Below, piece after piece: positions 33,998 to 42,206 of a stretch of 64,000 bases of DNA. Within the stretch, counting starts at the first letter, position 1; every line of letters begins with the position of its first letter. The DNA lies in NCBI GenBank assembly GCA_017395105.1, contig JAFPWD010000048.1:29430-93429 (forward strand), read 5' to 3'. The translations under genes were made by a program, and so were the position numbers. The notes beneath the pieces were generated by a model that saw only the letters and a program-made list of their open reading frames with translations, had not been told where the DNA came from and did not search any database. The stretch comes from Clostridia bacterium. GTDB taxonomy: Bacteria > Bacillota > Clostridia > Christensenellales > CAG-138.

Positions 33998-35053
33998 TCA
34001 TTCGTTTCTTCCGCCATCCGGCGAAGAGAGCAGCATTCCGCTTAAAACGCTCGAAAGGCTCTCACTCATACATTTGAGCACCGCCACGACCTTTTCATAG
34101 TCCATGCGGGTGGGGCCGATAACCGCCATCGAGCCGACCTGTTCACCGCCAACGCGGTAGCATATCGTGATAACGGAACAGTCCTTGAGCTCGGGATTAT
34201 CGTTCTCGGTGCCGATGCGAACGGTCAATTCAACTCCGCTGCCGTCAGAGAGAACCTCTTTGAATATCTCGCCTCGCTCGAGCTCCGTAAGGAAGGAACG
34301 CGCCTTGGATACGTCCGAATATTCGGGGTAATCGAGCATATTCGCAGCACCGACCACTTCATAGTCCTGCCTATCGATATCGTCCGACAAGCTGCCGAGC
34401 ATCGCTGCAACGGAGTCCGCCTGCTCACCCACCTCCTCGCGAAGCATCGGAAGCAGGGTCTTTTGAACGTCCACCAGCTTGTAGCCCGCAAGCCGCTCGT
34501 TCATAAGCGAAGTAATCTTTTCAAGATGATCCGAGGTGATGCCCGAAGGAACATTCAGCATGGTGCTGTTCGTTGCGCCGGAGTTAGTTACAACGACCGC
34601 AAGAGCGCTTCCCGTGGTTACGGGGATGAGGCTTATATGCTTGAGTCTTGCGTTTTTAAGGTGCGGCATCTGCACTATCGAGGTGTATTTGGTGATGCCG
34701 GAGAGCATTCGCGCGGTTTCCTTTATAACGTCGCCGACCTCGCTGACCCTTCTTTGAAGATGGGCTTTTATGTATTCAGCTTCATCATCGGTGAGCTTGG
34801 CTCTGTCCATAATATTGCTGACGTAGAGCCTGTATGCTTTTTCGCTCGGTATTCTTCCTGCGCTCGTATGCGGCTGTTCAAGGAAGCCGAGCTCGGTAAG
34901 ATCGCTCATCTCGTTGCGGATCGTTGCGGGCGAAAGCTCGATATCGTCTCTTTTTGAGAGCGTTCTTGAGCCAACGGGCGCGGCGGTGAGGATATAGTCG
35001 TCAACTATCGCGCGAAGAATATTCATCTTGCGAACGTCAAGAAGCTGTGTCAT
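33998..35053 (-). CDS. hrcA: Heat-inducible transcription repressor HrcA
   Basis: A 351-aa repressor that binds CIRCE and controls this operon. The N-terminal winged helix covers about residues 1-75 (SPATIRNEMSDLTELGFLEQ). A GAF-like dimerisation domain and insertion follow, with IGPTRMDYEKVVAVLKCMSE near the C-terminus. It is the first gene of the operon. A near-perfect SigA promoter and a perfect CIRCE element lie between the promoter and its start. Its activity in related bacteria depends on GroE. Confidence 0.97.
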   Translation of the reverse strand: MTQLLDVRKMNILRAIVDDYILTAAPVGSRTLSKRDDIELSPATIRNEMSDLTELGFLEQPHTSAGRIPSEKAYRLYVSNIMDRAKLTDDEAEYIKAHLQRRVSEVGDVIKETARMLSGITKYTSIVQMPHLKNARLKHISLIPVTTGSALAVVVTNSGATNSTMLNVPSGITSDHLEKITSLMNERLAGYKLVDVQKTLLPMLREEVGEQADSVAAMLGSLSDDIDRQDYEVVGAANMLDYPEYSDVSKARSFLTELERGEIFKEVLSDGSGVELTVRIGTENDNPELKDCSVITICYRVGGEQVGSMAVIGPTRMDYEKVVAVLKCMSESLSSVLSGMLLSSPDGGRNE

Positions 35054-35144
35054 GGTTTATCCTCCTTTCACCGCAGTATTGTTTGCATTTCGGCGGATTT
35101 TCAGTACGGTTTATTCCAAAGTACCAAAACCGCTCCGCTTGCTG

Positions 35145-35171
35145 TTAGCACTCACTCTCTCCGAGTGCTAA
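35145..35171 (-). promoter_or_regulatory. CIRCE operator of the heat-shock operon
   Basis: TTAGCACTC, nine bases, GAGTGCTAA: identical to the consensus at all 18 positions. It lies just downstream of the -10 box, where HrcA binding would block transcription start. Confidence 0.97.
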
Positions 35172-35174
35172 TAC

Positions 35175-35203
35175 ATGATAACTCTTTTGGAGCAAACTGT
35201 CAA
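35175..35203 (-). promoter_or_regulatory. SigA promoter of hrcA-grpE-dnaK-dnaJ
   Basis: Minus-strand TTGACA (35198-35203), 17-bp spacer, TATCAT (35175-35180), with CIRCE starting four bases downstream of the -10. Confidence 0.9.
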
Positions 35204-35265
35204 TAGATAGACGGCTTGATGGATAATATATTTTTAAGAATGTAGAAAACCGTGTCGATTTGGGA

Positions 35266-35271
35266 TATAAT
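35266..35271 (+). promoter_or_regulatory. -10 box for the NrdG-like gene
   Basis: TATAAT 45 bp before the gene. The -35 region at 17 bp is TAGAAA, a poor match. Confidence 0.5.
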
Positions 35272-35315
35272 CGGAACGATGGATATTCCTTTTTATGATG
35301 ACAGGAGTTGATCTT

Positions 35316-36011
35316 ATGGATATAAAGGGCCTTCAGAAGCTGACTCTTCTCGACTACCCGGGCAAGGTCGCCTGCACGGTGTTCACCGGCGGCTGCAATT
35401 TTCGCTGCCCGTTCTGCCAGAATTCCGACCTTGTTATCTCTCCGAGGCTGAACCCGACCATAGACGAAAGCGAGGTCTTTTCCCTGCTTGAAAAGCGGCG
35501 CGGCATGATCGACGGCGTTTGCGTTTCGGGCGGCGAGCCGCTTTTGAAGAGCGATCTTGTTGAGTTCATCGGCAAGGTGCGCGAGATGGGCTTCCTTGTT
35601 AAGCTCGATACGAACGGTTTTCTTTTTGAAAAGCTTCGCCCGATAGTCGAAGATAAGCTCGTTGACTATATCGCGATGGACATAAAGGCCGCCCCCGAGA
35701 ATTACGGCAAGCTCGTTGGTATAAGGGATTTCGACGTTTCGCCGATACTCGCGAGCGTGGAGCTTATAAAGAATTCGGGCATCGAGCACGAGTTCCGCAC
35801 CACCGTTGTGGGCGATATGCACACGAAGCGCGATTTTGAGCTTATCGGCGAATGGCTTGCAAATGAATCGCATTATTTTCTGCAAAAATTCGTCGATTCC
35901 GGCGCACTTATCGAGGACGGTCACTCCCCCGCCGACGATGAAACTATGCGCGAATATCTGCGGATAGTTCAAAAGAATATCCCCGAAGCAAGGCTGCGGG
36001 GAGTGGACTAA
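35316..36011 (+). CDS. nrdG: Anaerobic ribonucleotide reductase activase-like radical SAM protein
   Basis: A 231-aa radical SAM activase of the TIGR02495 (NrdG2) type. The cluster motif CNFRCPFCQN is preceded by LLDYPGKVACTVFTGG, and CVSGGEPLL binds the SAM methionine. VKLDTNGF and DYIAMDIKA follow. Such proteins install the glycyl radical on class III ribonucleotide reductase, though some serve other glycyl radical enzymes. No nrdD or other glycyl radical enzyme is adjacent. The ATG at 35316 has CAGGAG well placed, and ATGATG at 35295 lacks a site. It faces away from hrcA, sharing a short divergent promoter region. Confidence 0.85.
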   Translation: MDIKGLQKLTLLDYPGKVACTVFTGGCNFRCPFCQNSDLVISPRLNPTIDESEVFSLLEKRRGMIDGVCVSGGEPLLKSDLVEFIGKVREMGFLVKLDTNGFLFEKLRPIVEDKLVDYIAMDIKAAPENYGKLVGIRDFDVSPILASVELIKNSGIEHEFRTTVVGDMHTKRDFELIGEWLANESHYFLQKFVDSGALIEDGHSPADDETMREYLRIVQKNIPEARLRGVD

Positions 36012-36033
36012 CGCATATTTGAACTGCTTTTAG

Positions 36034-36069
36034 TTGCAAAGAACCCCGATATTCAGGGGGTCTTTGCAA
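36034..36069 (+). terminator. Bidirectional terminator
   Basis: TTGCAAAGA and CCCC pair with GGGG and TCTTTGCAA (one A-G mismatch), exactly between convergent genes. Confidence 0.85.
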
Positions 36070-36072
36070 TAT

Positions 36073-37611
36073 TCACCAAATAGCGGAGCTGAGCAGCGTA
36101 TAAACATCATCCGCGCTCCATATGTCGGAGAATGCCGGTACGTCAAGAAGCAGTACGGTGTCATCGCATTTTATCAGCAGCGATTGCGATAAATCAGGAT
36201 TATTCAAAAGCGCCTTCAGCGTTTCGAGCGAAAGTTCGCTTGCTTCGATCATGTTGTCACATATCATGCTGTCAAAAACGATCTTGCCGTTTGAATACCA
36301 CAAATCCTTGATGTCACCTATTTCAAGACCGATCCAAATTTCCTCTTCTTCTGCAGTGTAGCAGATATCAAGATTTTTGATCTTTCCGGGTTCAGCATCG
36401 TATTTGCTGTAATAGTCGATATAGGCCCAACTGACCTTGTAGCCCTCCGGGATCACCTTCGGCACAAAACCGCCAAAGCGCCGGTTTTCCCTCAACCTTT
36501 CATGCACCTGATCCATTGGAAGAAGCGCAAAGCGGTTTTCTTCATCGCATTTGCCGCCGAATATCCATTCAAGGAAGGGCATCAATTCGCTTTCATCCGC
36601 CTTGATGAGAGTCCGGCCGAAGAACTGCGAATCAAACTTAAGATAACCTCCGCGAAGCACGTTTATGCCTGCGCTTATGCCGCTTGTGAGATTCACCTTC
36701 AGATACACAAGCCGATTTGAAATTCCCCGAAGCTCAACATACTCATTGTATTCTATATACTTCGCCCGATCCTCTTTATCGAAGCCCTGCCCCGTTGAAA
36801 GCCGCACGATCTCGCCATTCGCGGCGGCATCTATAAATCTCTGTAGCTCGGGTATAAATTCACCGTTTGCATTGCGAATACCTTGCAAAACAAGTTCACC
36901 TTCATGTATGCGAGTATGTACGAATTCATGCTCTAATGCGTACTCATAGCCGATAGAATCAATCTTGGCGGAGAGCTTATACATGTTTTCAATCACAAGT
37001 TCGGGAACCGGACTATTATTGAGCTCTGATGTAGTATAGATATTCAAGCCGTGGTAAATGCGGTCTTCCGCAACTATGAGAGCATACTTTTCATCAAGAC
37101 CCGCTATGCTGTACGCATCTCCCTTGACAGAACCGTAGCAGGTAATGACCTGAAGGCTTTGATCTCGCTCACCGAATGTATAAGTATAGTCGATATGCGC
37201 AACAAGATCGCCAACTATCTCGGAATCGAGCGAGAACCCGTTCGGCAGGGAACGCTCCATCGTGTACGTTCTGCCATTGTACACAAATTCGGGCGTTGGA
37301 GGTGCAGCGTGATACCATGGTTCTGTAACGGAGGGCGATCCGGAGGAAACTGGCTCGATGCTTTCAACTGCATTTGGTGTTGCGATCAGCTCGGGTTCGC
37401 TTGTGGTGTTAAAAGCATTTGATCCGTGCAAGGTATCGCCCGGTTTTACAAGGCTTTTCAAAACGAAAAACCCAATCAAAGCCGCCACGCAGGCTGCCGC
37501 CGCTATAACAAATGCTTTTGCACGTTTTTTGATGCGTCTTGCCGCGAGCGCCTCGTCTATATACGCGGCATCGACGTCGCCGACCGCTTTCAGGATATCG
37601 AATTCGTTCAT
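36073..37611 (-). CDS. Membrane protein coupled to an ECF sigma factor, putative anti-sigma factor
   Basis: A 512-aa protein with a short cytoplasmic N-terminus (FDILKAVGDVDAAYIDEA), one transmembrane helix at about 30-52 after RRIKKRAK, and a large extracytoplasmic part. The N-terminal pattern of an acidic 'D-x-x-Y-I-D-E-A' segment, basic residues and a single helix is common in Firmicute proteins encoded just after ECF sigma genes, where the segment is thought to hold the sigma factor. The external domain (about 460 residues) has no family I can name. The ATG overlaps the sigma stop (ATGA), so the two are translationally coupled. A TTG nine bases upstream is an alternative start. Confidence 0.65.
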   Translation of the reverse strand: MNEFDILKAVGDVDAAYIDEALAARRIKKRAKAFVIAAAACVAALIGFFVLKSLVKPGDTLHGSNAFNTTSEPELIATPNAVESIEPVSSGSPSVTEPWYHAAPPTPEFVYNGRTYTMERSLPNGFSLDSEIVGDLVAHIDYTYTFGERDQSLQVITCYGSVKGDAYSIAGLDEKYALIVAEDRIYHGLNIYTTSELNNSPVPELVIENMYKLSAKIDSIGYEYALEHEFVHTRIHEGELVLQGIRNANGEFIPELQRFIDAAANGEIVRLSTGQGFDKEDRAKYIEYNEYVELRGISNRLVYLKVNLTSGISAGINVLRGGYLKFDSQFFGRTLIKADESELMPFLEWIFGGKCDEENRFALLPMDQVHERLRENRRFGGFVPKVIPEGYKVSWAYIDYYSKYDAEPGKIKNLDICYTAEEEEIWIGLEIGDIKDLWYSNGKIVFDSMICDNMIEASELSLETLKALLNNPDLSQSLLIKCDDTVLLLDVPAFSDIWSADDVYTLLSSAIW

Positions 37612-38168
37612 ACTTGCCAACCTTCTTCCATAAGCTTTACCTTCAGCTTTTCACGCAGCCGCATAAGCGTGGTTTTGACCTTACTTTCGGAGCAGCCGAG
37701 CTCGGCCGCGATTTCCGAAACGCCTTCGAAAAACCAGTATCTTTTAATAAAGATAGTGCGCTGCTGAGGCTTTTGAGTTGAGAGAAAGGCGTTTATCGCT
37801 TTCGAAAGCTCCCTTGCCTCGAATTCATGCTCGGTATTCGTTGGGGCGCTCAGGCATTCGTGCATCTCCTTTGTCAGCTCCACAACGGAGGCACTTCGCT
37901 TTTGCGCGGAAAGCCTTCTCGATCTGTCGATAGCGATATTGCGGACTATCCTTCCGAGATAGGCGAAAAGATACTCGCGCGGCTCGTTTGGCGGGATAGA
38001 TGACCAAGCTTCAAGATAGGTATCATTTTCGCATTCCTCGGCGATTTGGGCATCGTCAACAATACCCGAGGCGACCCGCCTCAGCCTTTCGCCGTATTTT
38101 GCGGATATGCGCTCAACGGCGCTTTCGTCCCTATTAAGAAACAGATCTACGATTCGAGAATCGTCCAA
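37608..38168 (-). CDS. ECF-family RNA polymerase sigma factor
   Basis: A 186-aa sigma-70 family protein of the ECF group. Region 2 includes AEECENDTYLEAWSSIPP and the LGRIVRNIAIDRSRR segment. Region 4 contains KRYWFFEGVSEIAAELGCSE and SKVKTTLMRLREKL, a helix-turn-helix. Between them is a short linker rich in serine and glutamate. Its stop overlaps the start of the membrane protein at 36073, which is probably its regulator. The target promoters are not known. Confidence 0.9.
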   Translation of the reverse strand: MDDSRIVDLFLNRDESAVERISAKYGERLRRVASGIVDDAQIAEECENDTYLEAWSSIPPNEPREYLFAYLGRIVRNIAIDRSRRLSAQKRSASVVELTKEMHECLSAPTNTEHEFEARELSKAINAFLSTQKPQQRTIFIKRYWFFEGVSEIAAELGCSESKVKTTLMRLREKLKVKLMEEGWQV

Positions 38169-38271
38169 GGCTTTCCCCTTTCAAGTTTTTCCTCTCACCC
38201 TAATAAACGCATTTTCGATATGCGGGGTTACATTTATTCGCAATTTTAATTTTCATCGACCAAATCCGCAT

Positions 38272-38997
38272 TTATATGAGCTTAATGTACTCACCTATCA
38301 CCTCCATCAGCGCATCCGCTTCCTTCGGCGCGTAGCGGGGCGATCTTGCAACGGAAACAAAGTCGTATTTACCTTGTGTTTTAAACTCTGTATAGTCCGA
38401 ATAAACGGCGAACGGAATCACGGGCTCCTCGCCATTTTTCGCTTCAAAGAGCTTTGAAACGAAGGATGAAAGCTTTATATGGGTGTATTCACCGCAATCG
38501 TTTTTATATGCAAAGTCCGGGATATCCGCTCTGGACTTAGGATTGCGAACGTTATCAAGGCGGCTTATCCGGCGAAACGCGAGCGCGAACAGCAGATAGT
38601 TTGCTTCATCGAGCTGTTTCATCTCGTAATACCGCTTAACATCGATTCGCTTCACCGGATCGAGCGTTATTACCGAGTTCAGCACAAAGCCCGGCCCGGG
38701 CTTGCCTATGCCGAGGTCGCTGTGCGCATCGATATGCGTTACTTCAAAAGGAGCTTTGAGTTTCCCTGCCGCGATCAGCTCCTCCCAGAAAAGGAGTGCG
38801 CCGTCGTGCGTTTCAAAGGCTCGCCCGGGAATGGGATTATCCCTGTTCAGCCCGCAGTTTTCCTCCAAAAAGCGGCGCACCGCATCCTCGCTCCATGGCT
38901 CATGCCCGAGAAGTGGAGGTCGTTTCCCCATCGGCGCAAGCTCACAGCAGTCCGCAAGGAAGAAATCAAGGTCTATATCAAGAACGCGCATATTCAT
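38272..38997 (-). CDS. UPF0489 family protein
   Basis: A 241-aa cytoplasmic protein of the UPF0489 family. It begins MRVLDIDLDFF and has FEVTHIDAHSDLGIG and SDYTEF, so aspartate and histidine motifs (DIDLDFF, THIDAHSD) suggest a metal-binding hydrolase fold such as arginase-like enzymes; that link is inference. The start ATG at 38997 overlaps the stop of the upstream GNAT gene (ATGA), so the two are translationally coupled. An in-frame ATG at 39018 lies inside the GNAT gene. Confidence 0.75.
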   Translation of the reverse strand: MNMRVLDIDLDFFLADCCELAPMGKRPPLLGHEPWSEDAVRRFLEENCGLNRDNPIPGRAFETHDGALLFWEELIAAGKLKAPFEVTHIDAHSDLGIGKPGPGFVLNSVITLDPVKRIDVKRYYEMKQLDEANYLLFALAFRRISRLDNVRNPKSRADIPDFAYKNDCGEYTHIKLSSFVSKLFEAKNGEEPVIPFAVYSDYTEFKTQGKYDFVSVARSPRYAPKEADALMEVIGEYIKLI

Positions 38998-39488
38998 CTC
39001 AAGCCGAGCCTTTCCCACATTTCTTTACAATTGCCGCGATAATGGAAGCAGCTTCCGTTTTTGTTTTCGCCGATGCGCTCAAGCCCAAGATGCTCGAGAA
39101 TGCCCTGCGATTTCAGATTATCCTTATGAGAATACGCTTCAACGCTTTCGGGGAACGCCTTGATTTTTTCATAAAGGAAGGAATAGAGCGCGTTAAACAG
39201 GCCGCTGCCCTGATATGCGCGCTTGAACTGTATCTCCTCCATCATAAAGGTGGTATCATTGATATAGTACTGAAAATAGCCGATCAGCTCTCCCCCATCC
39301 TTAACGAGAACGATTTGGCGAGGTGCCTTCTGCACAGCGGGGCCAACAGCCTCGAGCCAGCCGGGAAGCTCCTCCGCTTCGGACAGACCGCTCGGCGCGA
39401 TCTCGTTCATATTTTCGTAAAGCAGGCTGAAAAGGCGCGACAGAAGCTTGTCCGCCTCGGTCTTATCCATGTATTCAAAGCTTATCAT
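38994..39488 (-). CDS. GNAT family N-acetyltransferase
   Basis: A 164-aa acetyltransferase. GGELIGYFQYYINDTTFMME gives the central strands, and IQFKRAYQGSGLFNALYSFL carries the acetyl-CoA loop as Q-G-S-G-L. SVEAYSHKDNLKSQGILEHLG is the C-terminal region. GGAGG lies five bases before the ATG at 39488. It is coupled to the UPF0489 gene through a four-base overlap, which suggests a shared substrate or pathway, not yet known. Confidence 0.78.
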   Translation of the reverse strand: MISFEYMDKTEADKLLSRLFSLLYENMNEIAPSGLSEAEELPGWLEAVGPAVQKAPRQIVLVKDGGELIGYFQYYINDTTFMMEEIQFKRAYQGSGLFNALYSFLYEKIKAFPESVEAYSHKDNLKSQGILEHLGLERIGENKNGSCFHYRGNCKEMWERLGLR

Positions 39489-39554
39489 AGCATCCTCCGT
39501 CACGGTTTTGTTTATATCGTTACTATTATGAACTATCCGAGCCGAATTTGCAAG

Positions 39555-39582
39555 CAAAAAAGCGGAGCAAGCCCCGCTTTAA
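39555..39582 (-). terminator. Terminator of the substrate-binding protein gene
   Basis: AAAGCGGGG pairs with CTCCGCTTT on the minus strand, followed by TTTTTTG, 24 bp after the stop. Confidence 0.82.
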
Positions 39583-39605
39583 CAAATTAAATCAGCAATA
39601 TCTGT

Positions 39606-40616
39606 TTACTTTTTCTTATTCGATTCGCTGACCACCTTTTCGGCAAATGAATTATCGATTAGCTCCTTGAAGGAAACTCGCGCCTTAAGCTCGCCGTTTG
39701 ATTCCATGATATCCTGAAGCCTTATGAAAGCATCCTCGGTCATAATCGGGGTTTTCATCCACGAGTCCGTGGCACGGTAGCTCTTTGCAACTATCTCGAG
39801 CGTGGCTTCATCCGCATCGGGGAACGAGGCTTTCATAGCTTTTGCTACTTCGGCATCACTTGCCGACCAACAGAAGACCTGAGCGCGGTAGATGGCTCGC
39901 AGAAAGCTTGTTACAAGCTCGGGATCGTTCTTTAGTGTTTCGGGCATCGTCATAAAGGTCGTGTACGGCACCTCGCCTGATTCAAGACCAACGTTTGCAA
40001 CGATATGGCCGCTTCCGTTGCGTTCAAAGAGGGTTGCCGTGGGCTCAAACAGCGTTACATAGTCGCCCGTGCCGCCCTCAAAAGCGCCGCCCATCAGATT
40101 GAACTGAACATTACTGATTACATCAACGTCCACTCCCGGTGTCAGCCCGTGCTTTTTGAGAACATAGTTCAGGGTCATATAGGGCATGCCGCCGGGTCTT
40201 CCGCCGATAACGGACTTGCCGCGCAGCTTCTCCCAATTGAAGTCGGGATCGGCTTGCCTGCCAACGAGATATGAGCCGTCACGCTTGGTCAGCTGCCCTA
40301 TCACCATGGGGTGCGATGCGCTGCCCTCGTTCACAACGTAAACGCCGGTTTCGGGCCCCATCAGCGCGAATTGAGCTTCGCCCGCAATAAGCGCCGTCAT
40401 GCTTTTGTCACTTCCGCCGCCGGTAACGATCTCAAGCTCGATCCCCTCATCCTTGAAGTAGCCGAGACCCACGGCGCAGTAGAGCGGCGCATAGAAAACG
40501 GAGCGAGTGACCTCATTCAAAACGACCTTTCGCGGTCCGTTCGGCTTAGCAGAACAGCCCGCAACGAGCGAAGCAACGGTCAGGACTGCAATAAAAAGAG
40601 CAAGAATTTTTTTCAT
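39606..40616 (-). CDS. ABC transporter substrate-binding lipoprotein (NMT1/SsuA type), orphan
   Basis: A 336-aa lipoprotein. The signal peptide ends in the lipobox LVAGC, so it is anchored outside the membrane. The mature part resembles NMT1/SsuA/TauA periplasmic proteins: FYAPLYCAVGLGYFKDEGIE is the typical start, followed by ALIAGEAQFALMGPETG and GKSVIGGRPGGMPYMTL. Such proteins bind sulfonates, pyrimidine precursors, nitrate or other small organic compounds. The ligand cannot be read here. No permease or ATPase gene lies near it, so it must work with a transporter encoded elsewhere. Confidence 0.85.
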   Translation of the reverse strand: MKKILALFIAVLTVASLVAGCSAKPNGPRKVVLNEVTRSVFYAPLYCAVGLGYFKDEGIELEIVTGGGSDKSMTALIAGEAQFALMGPETGVYVVNEGSASHPMVIGQLTKRDGSYLVGRQADPDFNWEKLRGKSVIGGRPGGMPYMTLNYVLKKHGLTPGVDVDVISNVQFNLMGGAFEGGTGDYVTLFEPTATLFERNGSGHIVANVGLESGEVPYTTFMTMPETLKNDPELVTSFLRAIYRAQVFCWSASDAEVAKAMKASFPDADEATLEIVAKSYRATDSWMKTPIMTEDAFIRLQDIMESNGELKARVSFKELIDNSFAEKVVSESNKKK

Positions 40617-40682
40617 CGAAATAAACCTCCGGAAAACTTCCTTGCTCTAATAATATTCGGTTGTTTGAAATGTGTGCGCCGT

Positions 40683-41222
40683 TTAGCCGTCTATTCTGCC
40701 GTTGCCCTGTTTTTTGATAAGCGTTTTAATGCCGTAATGGAAGAAGGACACAACGGCAACCGCCATCGCAAGCCAATAGAAGTAAAGATGGAAGCCGAGA
40801 GCACCCCAAATAATATGGATAAAGGTCAGGATTATTGCAAGGAAAAACAGTCCCGTTGCGATCTTGCCGAACCAATCGGCATATACGACTATCTTTTTTG
40901 AATAAAGGATGCTGCCTATTACGATCATCACAAAATCCTTGATGAAAACTACGAGCAGAACGTAGAGAGGTATCTCCCTTATCGAATAGAAGCAGCAAAG
41001 CACAGCAAAGAGCATCAATTTATCCGCGAGCGGATCGAGAACCTTTCCCGCATTGGTGATCCAATTATGCTTTCTGGCGAGGTATCCATCGAGAATATCG
41101 GTTGCAAAGGCAGTTAGATAAACCGCCAGGCACCAAGCGTATTGTTTGTTTATGAAAAGATAAACAAATACACCAACGAGTATAAGTCTGAATGTGGAAA
41201 GGATATTGGGGATCTGTTTCAT
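40683..41222 (-). CDS. pgsA: CDP-diacylglycerol-glycerol-3-phosphate 3-phosphatidyltransferase
   Basis: A 179-aa membrane enzyme of phosphatidylglycerol synthesis. The CDP-alcohol phosphotransferase motif is complete: DGYLARKHNWITNAGKVLDP followed by LADK, which fits DG-X2-AR-X8-G-X3-D-X3-D. About five hydrophobic segments are present, and the N-terminus IPNILSTFRLILVG is typical of PgsA. It lies between the peptidoglycan-binding protein gene and the substrate-binding lipoprotein gene, all on the minus strand. The three may be co-transcribed, but their functions are not obviously linked. Confidence 0.9.
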   Translation of the reverse strand: MKQIPNILSTFRLILVGVFVYLFINKQYAWCLAVYLTAFATDILDGYLARKHNWITNAGKVLDPLADKLMLFAVLCCFYSIREIPLYVLLVVFIKDFVMIVIGSILYSKKIVVYADWFGKIATGLFFLAIILTFIHIIWGALGFHLYFYWLAMAVAVVSFFHYGIKTLIKKQGNGRIDG

Positions 41223-41287
41223 GCCGCACTCCTTGCTTTACGAAAAATGAACCGCCTGCAAAACTGCGAAAAACGCAGAAAAAATCA

Positions 41288-42061
41288 CTATTGGTCGGCC
41301 GCTCTGCGAACCGTTGCCTCGTGCTCCACGTCCGAAACGCTGCCGACGTGGGATAGGCTGCCCGAGAAGAACACACAAACGTGCCCTTCCATGCCGTTTG
41401 AATCGACCTCATCCGAACCGTGCGGGAAGCATTGCATGGAAGCCGCAATATCGCTGCCGCCGATATTGACGACCACGGGGCGCTTTAAGAAATTGTATTC
41501 TTCGCCGCAGATCGTATCGAAAGAGGCTTTATCGTCCTCGGAATAGAGCTCCATTTCAGCATGGTTATCGCCGCCGGAAAAAACGAGGCGGAAGCTTTCG
41601 CCCGTGTTGCAGTCGGTGACGGTATAAGCGCTTCCAACGTTGAGCATGGATTTGACCACGCCCCAGTCAACAAGCTGTCCTTTTGCCGCAAGCGAGGGCG
41701 CGATGGGTCCGCGCGGCATGTGTACCGAATTGGGGATAGCAACCCTTGGAGCATTGGGGTTGAAAAGCAGCTTCATGGTTTCGGGTCCCATCCTTCCATC
41801 CACGGCAAGCGGAGTGCCGTAGCTGCCGCAACGGATTTGAAAAGCCTTCACCGCTTCAACCGTCATGGCTCTGTAAACACCCGTCGGCGGATAGGCGAGG
41901 TACCCAAGCTCTCGAAGTCTTAACTGTATTCTGAGCACCGTCTCACCGGAATCTCCGTCGGAATAGATCACTGAGGTGCCGGAGGAAGCGAACGAAAACA
42001 ACGGCACTGCACAAATAAGCAGCAATGCAAGCAGTAAGCATAATTTTCGTTTTAAAAGCAT
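41288..42061 (-). CDS. Secreted peptidoglycan-binding domain protein
   Basis: A 257-aa exported protein. After a signal peptide (MLLKRKLCLLLALLLICAV, ending SFASS) comes a PG_binding_1 domain (ETVLRIQLRLRELGYLAYPP, then TVEAVKAFQ and VDGRMGPETMKLLF). The C-terminal half (residues about 120-257) has no family I recognise. It includes FRLVFSGGDNHAEMELYSE and CFPHGSDEVDSNGMEGH, and could be a small enzymatic or binding domain. GGAGG supports the ATG at 42061. It probably acts at the cell wall. Confidence 0.78.
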   Translation of the reverse strand: MLLKRKLCLLLALLLICAVPLFSFASSGTSVIYSDGDSGETVLRIQLRLRELGYLAYPPTGVYRAMTVEAVKAFQIRCGSYGTPLAVDGRMGPETMKLLFNPNAPRVAIPNSVHMPRGPIAPSLAAKGQLVDWGVVKSMLNVGSAYTVTDCNTGESFRLVFSGGDNHAEMELYSEDDKASFDTICGEEYNFLKRPVVVNIGGSDIAASMQCFPHGSDEVDSNGMEGHVCVFFSGSLSHVGSVSDVEHEATVRRAADQ

Positions 42062-42141
42062 GAGCAACCTCCAAAGTAAGAAAGATACATTCGCTCGAAC
42101 CTCTGATAAGTATATCAAATCCGAGGCAGATTTTCAACAGA

Positions 42142-42180
42142 AAATGCGGCCGAGATCAAAATCCGATCAAGACCGCATTT
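42142..42180 (-). terminator. Terminator between htrA and the peptidoglycan-binding gene
   Basis: AAATGCGG pairs with CCGCATTT, with an inner GATC/GATC match. On the minus strand the stem leads into TTTTC. Confidence 0.7.
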
Positions 42181-42206
42181 GATTGCCGGAGTACTGCATC
42201 AAACGC

